Part shown: piece after piece, positions 10,767 to 22,300 of the stretch
Position numbering within the stretch: position 1 is the first letter of the stretch
Layout: the number at the start of each line of letters is the position of its first letter
Source: Siphonodentalium dalli
Taxonomy: Eukaryota; Mollusca; Scaphopoda; Gadilida; Siphonodentaliidae
Reading direction: 5' to 3'
NCBI GenBank assembly: GCA_032622095.1
Contig: CP136064.1
Span: forward strand, 115,988,004 to 116,052,003
DNA: 64,000 bases
Notes under the pieces: model-generated
The model's input: only the letters and a program-made list of their open reading frames with translations
Databases searched by the model: none
What the model was told of the DNA's origin: nothing
Translations under genes and position numbers: made by a program

Positions 10767-12377
10767 GCTCCTCTTTGAAGTTGGTGGTGACGTATTCCGT
10801 GGGGAAGGATCACATCGACGAGCGAGAATGTGAGCGGAGAGGAATCTGGGTGGCACACACACCGGACGTGTGTTCGGATAGCGCCGCCGAGCTGACCGTC
10901 GCATTGCTACTACTCACAACTCGACGTTGTGTGGAAGGTATTAGCGATGTTTAGATCACGAACTTATAACTTAAAACTTCAGGCGTTAGCTGATGCATTT
11001 GATCGTCAGACGTTCTGGCATATACCGACAACAAAACCATAATCAGAAATGGTAACGCCCTCAAGATCGCATTATTACGCATATATAAAATATAATATAT
11101 ACTGGTTTCTTTCACGTATGCACCATTAAAACAATTAATCCTTCAAATTATTTCAACTAAGGCTTATCACTGAAGTTAGTTTCTCATTCACCAAACCAGA
11201 AAGACACTAACTGTGGACCAAAAATATGCTAATCGGATTAAATATACCCCCGATAATTCGTAATACGACCAATAGTCTACATTTCAACTGAGAAATACGT
11301 CATCAGAAATGAACGCGGTCATAAGTTACATACTGCATATAACAATGAGATATCCGCGAAGATACATCCGCGAATACATACATTCTGCAAAAAGTCTAAC
11401 CGGTATATATACGCAATATATATAGCGAGTACGTTATTAATCAAAGTTACCCCATGCACAGCTCCTATATATATATGACATCGCTGGCACTAAACATAGA
11501 GGGCGTAACAAAGATGGATCATAATTATTCAAACACGGACAGAACGTGCGATGTTGGTAGAGTTCAATTCATTCTGTTATTTACTGCAGTGAAAATTATT
11601 GCACTGCCATTAAATTAATTAATTGAAAAAAAAATACCCCCTCCCTCCAGTGTGTTCTGTTTACCAATACATGTGGCAGGCTGGAATATCAGAACTTCGA
11701 TACATCGATCAAGTAAATTCAGATTTTGGCCGTGTCCTATATAGTTCGGCATAATTGAGTCAGTGATGTTATATATTCTTTATTAATTCTTATACTTTGC
11801 AGGGAATGCGGCGGTTCACAGCGGGGAATGGGGCAAATGGAAACCAATGTGGATATGTGGAATTGAATTGGTCAACAAAACTGTCGGCATCCTCGGCTTC
11901 GGGCGTGTAGGATTCGGGGTTGCTCGGCGACTGCTCCCATTTGGTGTTAATAACATCATATATCATGATGTGTATAGACAAGCTCACGCGAAGATGGCTA
12001 AAGCTGAGTTTGTTTCACTATATGAGCTATTCGAAGAGTCGGACATTTTGATAATATGTTGCGCATACACGCACCAAACCCATGAGATCGTAGACCGGGT
12101 TGCTTTTAAGAAAATGAAAGACACTGCGATTGTTATCAACACTTCTCGTGCGGGTGTAATTCACCAGGAAGATCTAGTCGAGGCGTTGCAGAAAGGCGAA
12201 ATCGCCGGTGCTGGACTTGACGTCACTGAACCAGAACCACTCCCATTGGACCATCCTCTCATGAATATGAACAATGTTGTGATTCTTCCACATTTGGGAA
12301 CAAATACGAGAGAGTCGAGGGTTAACATGGCAATCGATGCTGCGAGAAATATCAACAGCTTCTTCGAGACAGATTAA
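10767..12377 (+). CDS. GRHPR: Glyoxylate/hydroxypyruvate reductase-like, copy A (exons 2-3; 5' end not in window)
   Basis: D-2-hydroxyacid dehydrogenase family; GRHPR reduces glyoxylate and hydroxypyruvate with NAD(P)H in the cytosol. Exon 2 is 10767-10937 and exon 3 is 11803-12377, joined in phase 1 with GT/AG borders; the acceptor of exon 2 also needs a phase-1 exon 1. Exon 2 holds TYSVGKDHI. Exon 3 holds the nucleotide-binding GFGRVGFGVA, catalytic Arg in NTSRAG, Glu in TEPEPLP and His in LPHLGTNT, and stops at TAA. It matches copies B and C except for Ser for Cys after the exon 1/2 join and Met for Val in HAKMAKAEF. No exon 1 is visible in 1-10766, so the gene starts upstream of the window or has lost its start. 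The reading frame is open throughout. Confidence 0.9.
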
Positions 12378-12544
12378 ATATTTAGTTAACGACGGGGACG
12401 CAATTTGTTCACCGTGCAGCATGTCTAACACCAGACTTTACTTGTATATAAATGCCCAAGTTCTTGCCGTGCTAATGACAACAGGACCACATTGTATGCT
12501 TCGCCGATTATAGAGGTATATCGGTGCAAACGGAGGCCTCTTGG

Positions 12545-12870
12545 TAGATTATGTCATGAATCTCTACTCTGACTAATACCCGCAGAAATCACATTCCACC
12601 AGTACAAAACCTTGGGATCTTTTTGACAGGGAACCTTATAAAGTCGAAAAAATAACGCAGGGAATATATTTCTTAGTTATTATCTGTTCCTTAATAAAGT
12701 ACTTCAGTGTATGTGAAGTTCCTAACTCGAAATTCCATTCTTTTTTCTAACTTTTGTGAGCCTTTTATTTTTTTGACTTTATATGGTTCCCTGTCAAAAC
12801 TTTAAAAAGTTCCAAGGTTTTGTATTGGCGGATTATGATCTCTACGGGCCACTACGGGTGTTAGCCAGAG
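12545..12870. repeat. Foldback repeat downstream of copy A
   Basis: The two halves are inverted: 'agtacaaaaccttggga...ttgacagggaacc' near 12600-12640 and the complement near 12785-12830, with outer arms around 'ctctactctgactaatacccg' and the complement of 'acgggtgttagccagagtac'. It is duplicated at 32878-33210. Diverged relatives lie inside the 9.2-kb element (26520-26990). It is missing downstream of copy C, where unrelated sequence (45690-45895) takes its place. Confidence 0.65.
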
Positions 12871-13869
12871 TACAGATTCCATTTTTAATTATATGTCGAT
12901 GTTGTGCAAATTCAATGTTTATTTTTTCTCTCAAAATGAATGGCATTACTATATATAGGTAAATATTTTGTCTCTGCATTCTTACATAAGTTATTATGTC
13001 GGACATCTGTATATATAGTTGATGACATTAAACGCATATGGCTCATTTTTTCACTTCGTATATTATTATAATATACGTAATCCATACGTATTCGAAGAGA
13101 ACTTAAAAACATGTACGACCATGTACGGCGAGGCCGGTGTTCCAATCAATGTTCCGATATTTGATGAACAGTATTTTGTGGTTTGTACCCACCCCCGTAT
13201 TGTTTACATACAGCACGTAAGCAGTGAGCTATAAGCAAACACTGTGGCGATTTTTAGGAGAGTGATTCACGATGACCTCTCCAACACTGAAATCTTGAGA
13301 GCAGAAAGTTTCGACCACTATATGTTGTAAGCAACTTAGTGGCATTTCTAACCAAAGTTCATTCAGTGTGGTCTCCCAGGTGTTGAGTGTTTTGCTTATC
13401 GCATACTCTTATACTGTTTGTTTACATAACATAGCATGTGTTTGCATAGCACAAAATACTAACATGACAATAACATGCAATTTACGCGATATTTATGATT
13501 GGTATAAGAACAATATATGTCAACTATATGTCTGTAATATAATATTCTTTCTGTTTATGGCGGTTTTAACGGATGTGACTATTTTAACAACAATACCCAC
13601 CGCCAACGTATGTTTAACATCCGAGACCAGATAAGAAAATCGTTCCACTTATATGCATGCAGTTCAAATTTAAACGAGACGAGTTATGAAATATTTTTCA
13701 AAACAATTGGCAAATGTTAATTTAACAATTCATTCTTCTGACATGGTGTAAATCTGACATCAAACATAAATAAATGGTCGCAGACCCACGTCCCAAAAAA
13801 AAACAAGTTGGCATTCTGGGACGTTGGCTTTTTTTTAAGAACAAAGAAGTCAAAGGCAAAACAATGACT

Positions 13870-15140
13870 TCAATTTGACGATGACCTGCTTGTTTTAAAA
13901 TGTGAACCATACACCAAAATTTAATATCATTAGATTTTTTTGAATATTGCTCAAGTTATCATTTAGACAATGCAAATTATGGTTTCTAAGTCGAACAAAA
14001 GCATATAAGTCCGTCGTAATCATTGGACCATGACAAATTTCGAAATTGACCTGTGTTTTTGGATCTGTAATCCATTTACCAAATATCAAGAAATTCTGTT
14101 AAACATTGTTCAAGTTATCATCCGGACAACCCAAAAATATATTATTTTTCCGCCGAAAAATGGACAGAACTCCGTCAAAACTCATCGGGCCGTGAAATTG
14201 AACTGATTTATCAAATTTGAACCACATACCAAATATCAAGATATGCTATTGAATATTGATCAAGTTACCATCCGGACAACCAGAAAAAGGTGATATAAGT
14301 CGGAAAAAGGACATAACTCCGTCAAAAGTCATCAGACCATGATCAATTTCGAACTTGGTCTGCGTCTTTTCAAATGAGAACCAAGTACCAAATATCAAGA
14401 ACTTCAGTTGAATATTGCTCAATTTATCATCCGGACAACCCAAAAACAGTGATTTCAATGTCCAAATAAGGGGCAAACTCCGTCAAAAAATCATCGAACC
14501 ATGACCAAAAATCGAACTTGATCTGCGTCTTCTCAAATGTGAACAAACTGCTAAATATCAACACATTCTGTTGAATAATTGATCAAGTTACCATTCGGAC
14601 AATCTGAAAACAGCGATTCATAAGTCGACAAATGGGCATAACTCCGTTAAAAATCATCGGACGTGACCAAATTCGAACTTGGCCTGCTTCTGAACTGTGA
14701 ACCACGTATATCAATTTGATGGAGTTATGCCCCCTTTTTTTTACATAGAAATCTCAGCTTTTACGTTGTCCAGATGATAATTTCAGCAATATTCAACAGA
14801 ATTTCTTGATATTTGGTATGTGGTTCACATTTGAAGAGACGCATGCCAAGTTTGGTCCGATGCTTTTTGACGGACCCCGAAAAATATGGAGGACTATTGT
14901 AATCAGCTACGTCCGTACGTCCGTCCCAGTCCTTGTCCGTATGCTAACTTGAGCAATATTCAACATAATTCTTGATACTTGGTAGGTGCATGGTTCACAT
15001 TTGAGAAGACGCAGGCCATGATCGAATTTGGTCACGGTCCGATGATTTTTGATGGATATATATATATATGCCCCTTTTTCGACTTTCGGGTTGTCCGGAT
15101 GGTAACTTAAGCAATATTCAACATAATTTCTTGATATCAC
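13870..15140. repeat. Satellite-like ~150-165-bp repeats, forward then inverted
   Basis: Diverged tandem units share 'ccaaatatcaag', 'caagttatcatccggacaac', 'aactccgtcaaaa' and 'tcatcggaccatga'. Anchors fall at about 14079, 14229, 14388 and 14552. From about 14700 the same unit runs in the opposite direction ('gttgtccagatgataa', 'ttcttgatatttggta'), so the block is a large imperfect foldback. It is duplicated at 34200-35340 and 37110-37180 around the Helitron pair, and a short remnant follows copy C (46095-46195). Confidence 0.75.
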
Positions 15141-16397
15141 AAAAAGCCACATCGATCCGGGGGACATGGTTTAGATTTACTTGTGTCGGATGTGTCATAT
15201 ATAACGATATGTATACAGCCCACTGCAATACACAAATATTCTACTTTAAATGAGGAGTAGAGGTTATATATTCAGCCATTAGAGTGGTTTTTAGTTTTGT
15301 GTAGTTATTCCGCAATATTTTGATCTAAAAATAGAATTGTCTCGCCTCGGCGACAGCAACTTCCGATCAGTTGTTTGTACGGTTTATACACTGTGAATAC
15401 GACATAACTGATAACTATAAATATGGACTTCTTAGTCTGAAATAAAGTATTATATATAACTCGGCCAATATGGAAACAACCAATTAATACATAATATATG
15501 AACATGTTATAGCAATTTAACCACTAACTTAGCAAGTTATAGCATTTTCAAATTGACCGCTGCATGTGGTCTTATATAATCTTATTATTTCAAACATCCG
15601 CTTCTATAGGAAACGGGTCAAACGACATTGAATTATATTATTATACTATAACTAAACTACAGGCCATTCCGGAAGATATATAATGCACAGTATGAACAAC
15701 ACGACGTACACATTTGCGCACTCAAAAAGAGGTCGCAGTTGATACACACGATACAGATAAACGCTTAATTGAACGTCAAGTATGCAACTAGTATACTGTA
15801 AGATAGGATCGGCTAAATACCATGCACACACATAAATTATATATATACACATACTTTTCCTTCCTTATCGACCCAATCGCAACTTCTCGGATTACAAGCT
15901 GCAAAACATTGTTCAGTCACCTCGCTATACGCTATGTCTGAACGCTGCCGGCATTTTCTTAATTAAATCTAACTTTGTTTTATTGAAGTCTTTTGTCAGT
16001 TACAATTCATTCTCGCTTGATCTAGACAATTTTCAAATGTATATGGACAGTTCAGTTTCTCAGAATAATGCAGAATGAATTGCAACCTACAAAATCTCAA
16101 ATAATTAAATGTGACATTTCTTCACATTACGTGTAGGTGTAGGCAGTGGTAAGTCCTGCGCAGGGGACTGAAATCTGCATGGAGCTTGCTCGGATTATCG
16201 TACTTGGCAGAAATATTGGCGTACGGAAAACACCGAGGTTGGCCGATTGACATTCGACCTTCACATTAAACATTTGGAAATTCCCACGACCTCGACCGCG
16301 TCTGATTCTTCTGTATTAGACTCATTCATTAAACAAATTCATTAACGGTTGAGTTGTTCCTCCCACTTCGGGTTATGAGCCTGGTTTATCGGACAAA

Positions 16398-19300
16398 ATG
16401 TCGCGGCCCAAGGTCTATGTCACTCGAAGGATTCCGAAAGAAGGATTGGATTTACTGAAGGAGCAGTGTGATGTTAAACTATGGGACGACGACGAGACGA
16501 TACCGCGAGTGGAGCTGCTGCAAAATGTGAAAGGAGCCGACGCCGTCGTGTGCATGATATCGGAGAAAATTGATAAACAATTCCTGGACAGCGCCGGTAA
16601 GTCAATATGAAGGTCATTCAGTGTGGAATACACGTGAAGTGTGTCTTGTCACACACAGAATAAAGTGTGACAATTAGCAGGGAATGAGGCACGTGAGCTC
16701 ATGAACTTATGATAATACATCACGCACAACACATGTATCAATTGGCACTATATATGCACACATTACCGCCCGTATGTCACATACATACACAGAACGACAC
16801 GATGTGTAAATGGGTTTGTCGATACGGCACTCGTGCTGTCGCGGAAGGATAGAACGAGAGGCGCTCGCACCTCGAGTTCTATCCTTCCGCGACAGCACGA
16901 GTGCCGTATCGACAAACCCATTTACACATCGTGTCGTTCTGTGTTTATTACACGCTTCGCGTCCTATAGTCCGTGCATTAAAAATACAGGATTAGAAGGT
17001 TTATTTAGGCTCATACAGGGCGTGTTTGTCATCTATGATTATTCTTTTATTTAAATAGTTCCAGTTTCATGGTTGAGGCGAACGTCGTGTACGTCATTTT
17101 ACGTCAACGAGATGCGTATGGAACGTACGTTCCATACGGATTTGTAAATATGGAACAGCAATAACACTGTACTTCTAGGAACAAGCGTGTAATAAATAAC
17201 TCTTTGAACCAGTGTCTTCATGTTATATGATCTGATGCTATGTGGTATATTACAAAGGGTGGCTATAAGAATTAATCCATGCATAACACGCTAATCACTT
17301 TTCCGCCGAAGTCCGAGAAATCGAATATAGTGGGTGCCCATATATGCAAGCAATTTATGCTCATAACTGACTGAATGTTGGGGTGGGGTGTAGCATAGGA
17401 GCTTAGAACTCGATAAGAGACTCCGATAAATGCATTTGCGTCCACCCTCTCACTCAAAAACTAAATTGTATGGTTATATCCAAAGTTGCATGTGTTAATG
17501 TTAATTGGGTCAAATTCCAGAAGTTGGGTTCAATTAGATTGTTGGGATATATTAATTTAGTTAATGATCATGCACTGGGTTTACAGTTGCGCCCCTTGAT
17601 GAGTATCAAGCTCAAATAGATACATGGTGAATGCATCTGTTATGTCGGAATGGTACAGTTGTAGTATTGCATGTGCCTTTCATACAAGTATTCTTTTCTA
17701 GGTTGTTAATTTATTTCCGAAAAGGAAGTCATTATATGATACACCTCGTTTCATACATTACATATTACATACTAGGTTCGAAGTCTGGTTTAATTAGGCA
17801 ATATTTCTCATCTATTCAGACGATAGGATCCGAAATTAATCCATTGATTGGACTTATTTTTGGGAAACTTAATTAATGACCAGAATCTCAGATTATATGG
17901 TCAAAAGTCATCCAAATTGAGATGAATATAATTATATACTGACATAGGTTTTTTCTAGCCCCATGTTTAGTTCAAACCCAATGTTTGGTTAATTTAACCC
18001 AATGATTGGTTACTTTTTCTAACCAAACTAGTTTAGTTAATAGCTCTAATCCAACGTTTAGCCGGATTCGGTTGACGAAACGTTGGGTTAAGTTGGGTTA
18101 TATATTAACCCTTTCATGACTGAAGCTTCTTGAAATTTTGCGAAAACCCTATGCCAATGTATTCTCTTATATATGCGAGTCGCCCATAGTTCGCCTCGCA
18201 TATATAAGAGAATGCATTAAATTGGCCTAACAATATTTACACTGACCTTGTAAGCCAATGCAAGCCAGTGCATGGTCTTATATATGCGAGGCTCCCTATA
18301 TATGGAAGATTGGCATGTATAAGATAATGCACTGGCACAATGTCTTTAATGATGCACCAGCGCAGCTCCCGTCACGAAAGGGTTAACCCAATCTTATTTT
18401 GAGTGATCTCTCCCGAATCCCCTATCGGTGCTGGGAGACGATGGCATACCGAAGAGGGTGGTCCGAAATGAATATGCATGGGGAGTCTCTGATCGGAAAT
18501 GAATATGCATGGCGAGTCTCTGATCAGAAATGAATATGCATGGAGAGTCTCTGATCAGAAATGAATATGCATGGAGAGTCTCTGATCAGAAATGAATATG
18601 CATGGCGAGTCTCTGATAAAGGACAAATCTCCTGCTGCTTAAAGGTACTCAACCCGATAAAACTCCTCTCAATTACTATTTCAATGGCTTCGGGGGTCAA
18701 AAATATTTGATTCGAGTCGAGGAAGTCACCCATCAAAGCTCAGATTTGTTAGATATCGATTTTAGAAATCTATTATTTTTCATTATCGGGAATACTATCT
18801 GGCCCAGAACTCAGTCAAAATTGCGTAAAAATTACCACTTGATTTTAGAGTTATTCATCCTTGTCTGTTTGAATAGATATGGAGTACACATCCAGAGCAG
18901 ATTACGGCAGTTATTGGTACTCATCTCGAGAACATAACAAATTTGAAAAATCAATATATAATAACTCTGAGCTTTGTTTGATGGGTTCCTCGACTCGAAT
19001 CAAATATTTTTTACCCCCAAAGCCAAAGAAATAGTAATATAGGACCCTCTGATCGGATTGTTGTTGTTGGAATCTGTTGAGATGGGGACCCTCTTTACGG
19101 GTTGAGTACCTTTAAGAAACACCAAACACCAGATAACTTGTAATTTTTATAACGGATTATTCTGCATGATATAATTTTCCAACACAAATTTAGTGGAAAG
19201 TTGGTCATTTAATTTTTAGATAACAATTAGAAAACATGTTACATGCATCATATATCATAATCGAGGTACAAGTCGGGGAATTATTTTTATTTCAGGGGGT

Positions 19301-22300
19301 AAAAAGGGATATGGTGGGTGTATAGTTGTAAAATCCGGATTGGATTGAACACCCTATGTATATAGCACCACCCTAGAAGTTTTTCATCCGTGTTTGGAAC
19401 TTACCTTTATTATAGTAAATGCAAGTCTGCTAGCAGCATAATTTAAACACGGTTATGTGAATATAACTACATTATGCGACTCTAATGGAGTTGTACTTAA
19501 ATATGAAATAATATATATATACATGAATTTTCGTTTAGCAATTCCATAATATGGAGTAGTCTATATAAACTGAGATTTGTTAAAGCCCTGTTTAATTTAC
19601 GAGTCAATGTTTATTTTGGTTATAATTCATCACACTGGAACGAATTGGGTCTCAGACGTAGCCCATATAGAGTAATAGCAAATAGCTGAAAATATAGAAA
19701 CATTTCCCCAGTTTCGCTCCCAGAATGCAACATAATTCAAACTAAGATATAGAGTTATTCCACTTCTAATGAAAATAATATACTTTGCATTACAGACCAC
19801 ATGAAACTTAAAGGGACTCAAAAATCATCGCCACCATGTTGTTGTTGTTGAAATCAGCTATTCACTGCCTGTTCCTAACGCTTCTGTAAACTGCATGCAT
19901 GGTTTATCTCCCCTGATTGCTATAAATAGATTGGGGGTATACCTCATTGTCTGTGTTTTGTCAGTGACAGCAAGCATGGTTTCAGGATATCGTTAGAAAA
20001 AGACGATATATATTGAGCTTAAATTGGCAAAATGCGATCAAATAAGACGTTTTCGTCAGCGCGAAGATGCCGAAAAATCCGCAATGGATTTTGGGATGTG
20101 AATGTCAGTTGTCACACTCACAGTGGATTTCCATGCAAATCTGCGGAGCAAAATTCTGAAAGTTACGGAGAACTTTGCACATACATGCATACTTCTCAGT
20201 CTTCGAGTGTGGCTTGATGTGGTACTATAAGAAACAGCAGGTATTTATCTGGTGGGTCCGCTTTGTAAATTATAACATTTTGCAATAAATATATTTTTGA
20301 TAATTTTTTTCTGGAATTACATCACTTGACCTACATATTAATTTGTCAGATTTGAAATATCAATATTGAATATAAAATTCAAAAATAAATACACCAACAT
20401 CTATACAAGTTCCAATCGGACCTGCCAGATAAATACCTGTTGTTTTCAATACCACATCAAGTCACACTCAGAAGTATGCGCAACTCTAGTTAACTTCAGT
20501 CATGTACGTAGTGCGTATCCTTCCTTGCTGGAAGCAGCAATCTGCGAAAGCGGTCATGTTGACTTAAAGAACAAATACAGACGAGATGATGGATCAGTCA
20601 CAAGCATGCTGTTTGAGGTAAAGCTACCACCCCTCGAAGAATGAAGGAAAGAACAGTGACTGGTTCAATACCACAAAATAGTCAAGGGGTTGGTTTCAGC
20701 CCTGCCTAAAGCCTGATTTATCTAGAACACGAGAAGAAAGACACAAGGGAAATACAGCCAACAAAATTTTAGGACTGTCTCAGTCAAAATCCGGTGGAGA
20801 AGGAGGTGTGTAACAACACAGAATCGTTCCAACTTCTGCGTACCAGCAGCTCACAATACGAACACTCCTTCTTTGTTAAAACAACTGTGGAATTGAACTA
20901 CCTGGAACAGTCGGTTGTTGATGTCAGTGATATTGACGGTTTTCTATCTGCTCTGCGAGGGGAACAACAGTATGGAGTGTTTTCAACAATGCTAACTAGG
21001 AGCTATTGCTTAAATATTTAAAAATTATGCTTGTTTATCATATATAATAAATTATTTTTCAATTATTTCGTTTGCTGCTTATATTTATACTCCAAAATAA
21101 TTTTGGATGGCTCAAACAACAACATTATCATTGCATATATTAAGTACTATATGGGAGATTAATCTAACATTTAATGGCTGATTACCCTTAAACGTAACTC
21201 CATTACGCTTAAGCATAATTGGTTTGTATTGCCTTGCAACGTTATATGTAATGGTAGGCCTCCATGTATCTAACTTAGTAAGGTTTAATGTTCTGGGCGG
21301 ATGGTAAGATTACTAGCATCGTAATTGACTGCATCAATTTCAGGGGAGTTTTTTCAATTCTTTTACGCTTTACTTTAGCGTAAATGCATTATGTGTGATC
21401 GTAAATGAATTACGCATAAGCATAATGTAATACGCTTAAGTATGGTATAATGGAAATCTAAATTACACTTAGGCATTGCGCATTAAGCTTAAATTTATGC
21501 TTAAGCATAATGAATTACACTTAAGCGTGATTAGCAATTAAATGTGAATTTGGCCTCCCATATGTGTACTATTGTTGTTTCGTACACTTTGCCCCACGTG
21601 TTTGGTTGTTTCGCACCATATATTTGGCCATTTCTCACCACATGTTTTGTCGTTTCCCACAACTGTCATGCGTTGCTTTTGAAAAAATACTTTGAAAAAG
21701 AACATACAGTAATACCCAAAGTAATTGACCCCTTAACCACACCAGGATTATGGAAAATAATTCAGGAATTAGTTGGAAATATGGCTTGTTGCTATTCGTT
21801 GGAAAGCTCTCGTCGAGAGCTTTCCGATGAATGGCAACAAGCCATATTTCCAACTAAATCCTGAAAAATTACCCATAATTCTGCTGTGGTTAAGTGTCAA
21901 TTACTTTGGGCATTACTGTATTAAGTTATCTGATGACAACGCGCCAATTGGACACATTTTTTTTTTTTTAAATCCCAAATTGTGACAAACAAAGTTAACG
22001 TTATTTTAAAAAAAACATCAATGGACCCAGTCTAAATAAAATTAGACCATGTTTCATTTCTTTCTTACGAGTCTGGATATCTATCAGACTGCAATATACC
22101 TTATACTAAATGATACGATTCATCCAGATTATACCGGTATGAAACTGGCCACTTGGAAGGAAACATTTATGGGGGGGGGAGACAACCCCACTGTGACATC
22201 GTCGCCACCTCCCTGACAGTCTGAAGTTAAAATGAACCTGGTTTCTCTATGGATGAGTGATTCACTGATAATTGTTACTTTTGGCCTCTCATAACAAAAT

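Larger units (their letters stand above)
12378..16397. other. A-B intergenic spacer, duplicated between B and C
   Basis: It is nearly identical to 32703-38434 apart from the 1.7-kb Helitron pair present only there. No gene is seen. An AATAAA at 12693-12698 could serve copy A. It contains a foldback repeat (12545-12870) and a satellite (13870-15140). A part (13411-13610) recurs beside the CDA gene at 57120-57290. The ~300 bases before exon 1 of B are conserved in C and presumably include its promoter and 5' UTR, but no TATA box is evident. Confidence 0.7.

Noticed and set aside
11803-12377. Copy A as a processed pseudogene
   Set aside because: Introns and splice sites are kept and the frame is open; only exon 1 is out of view.
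12161-12431. Antisense frames over GRHPR exon 3, repeated in all three copies
   Set aside because: Shadows of the conserved sense exon.
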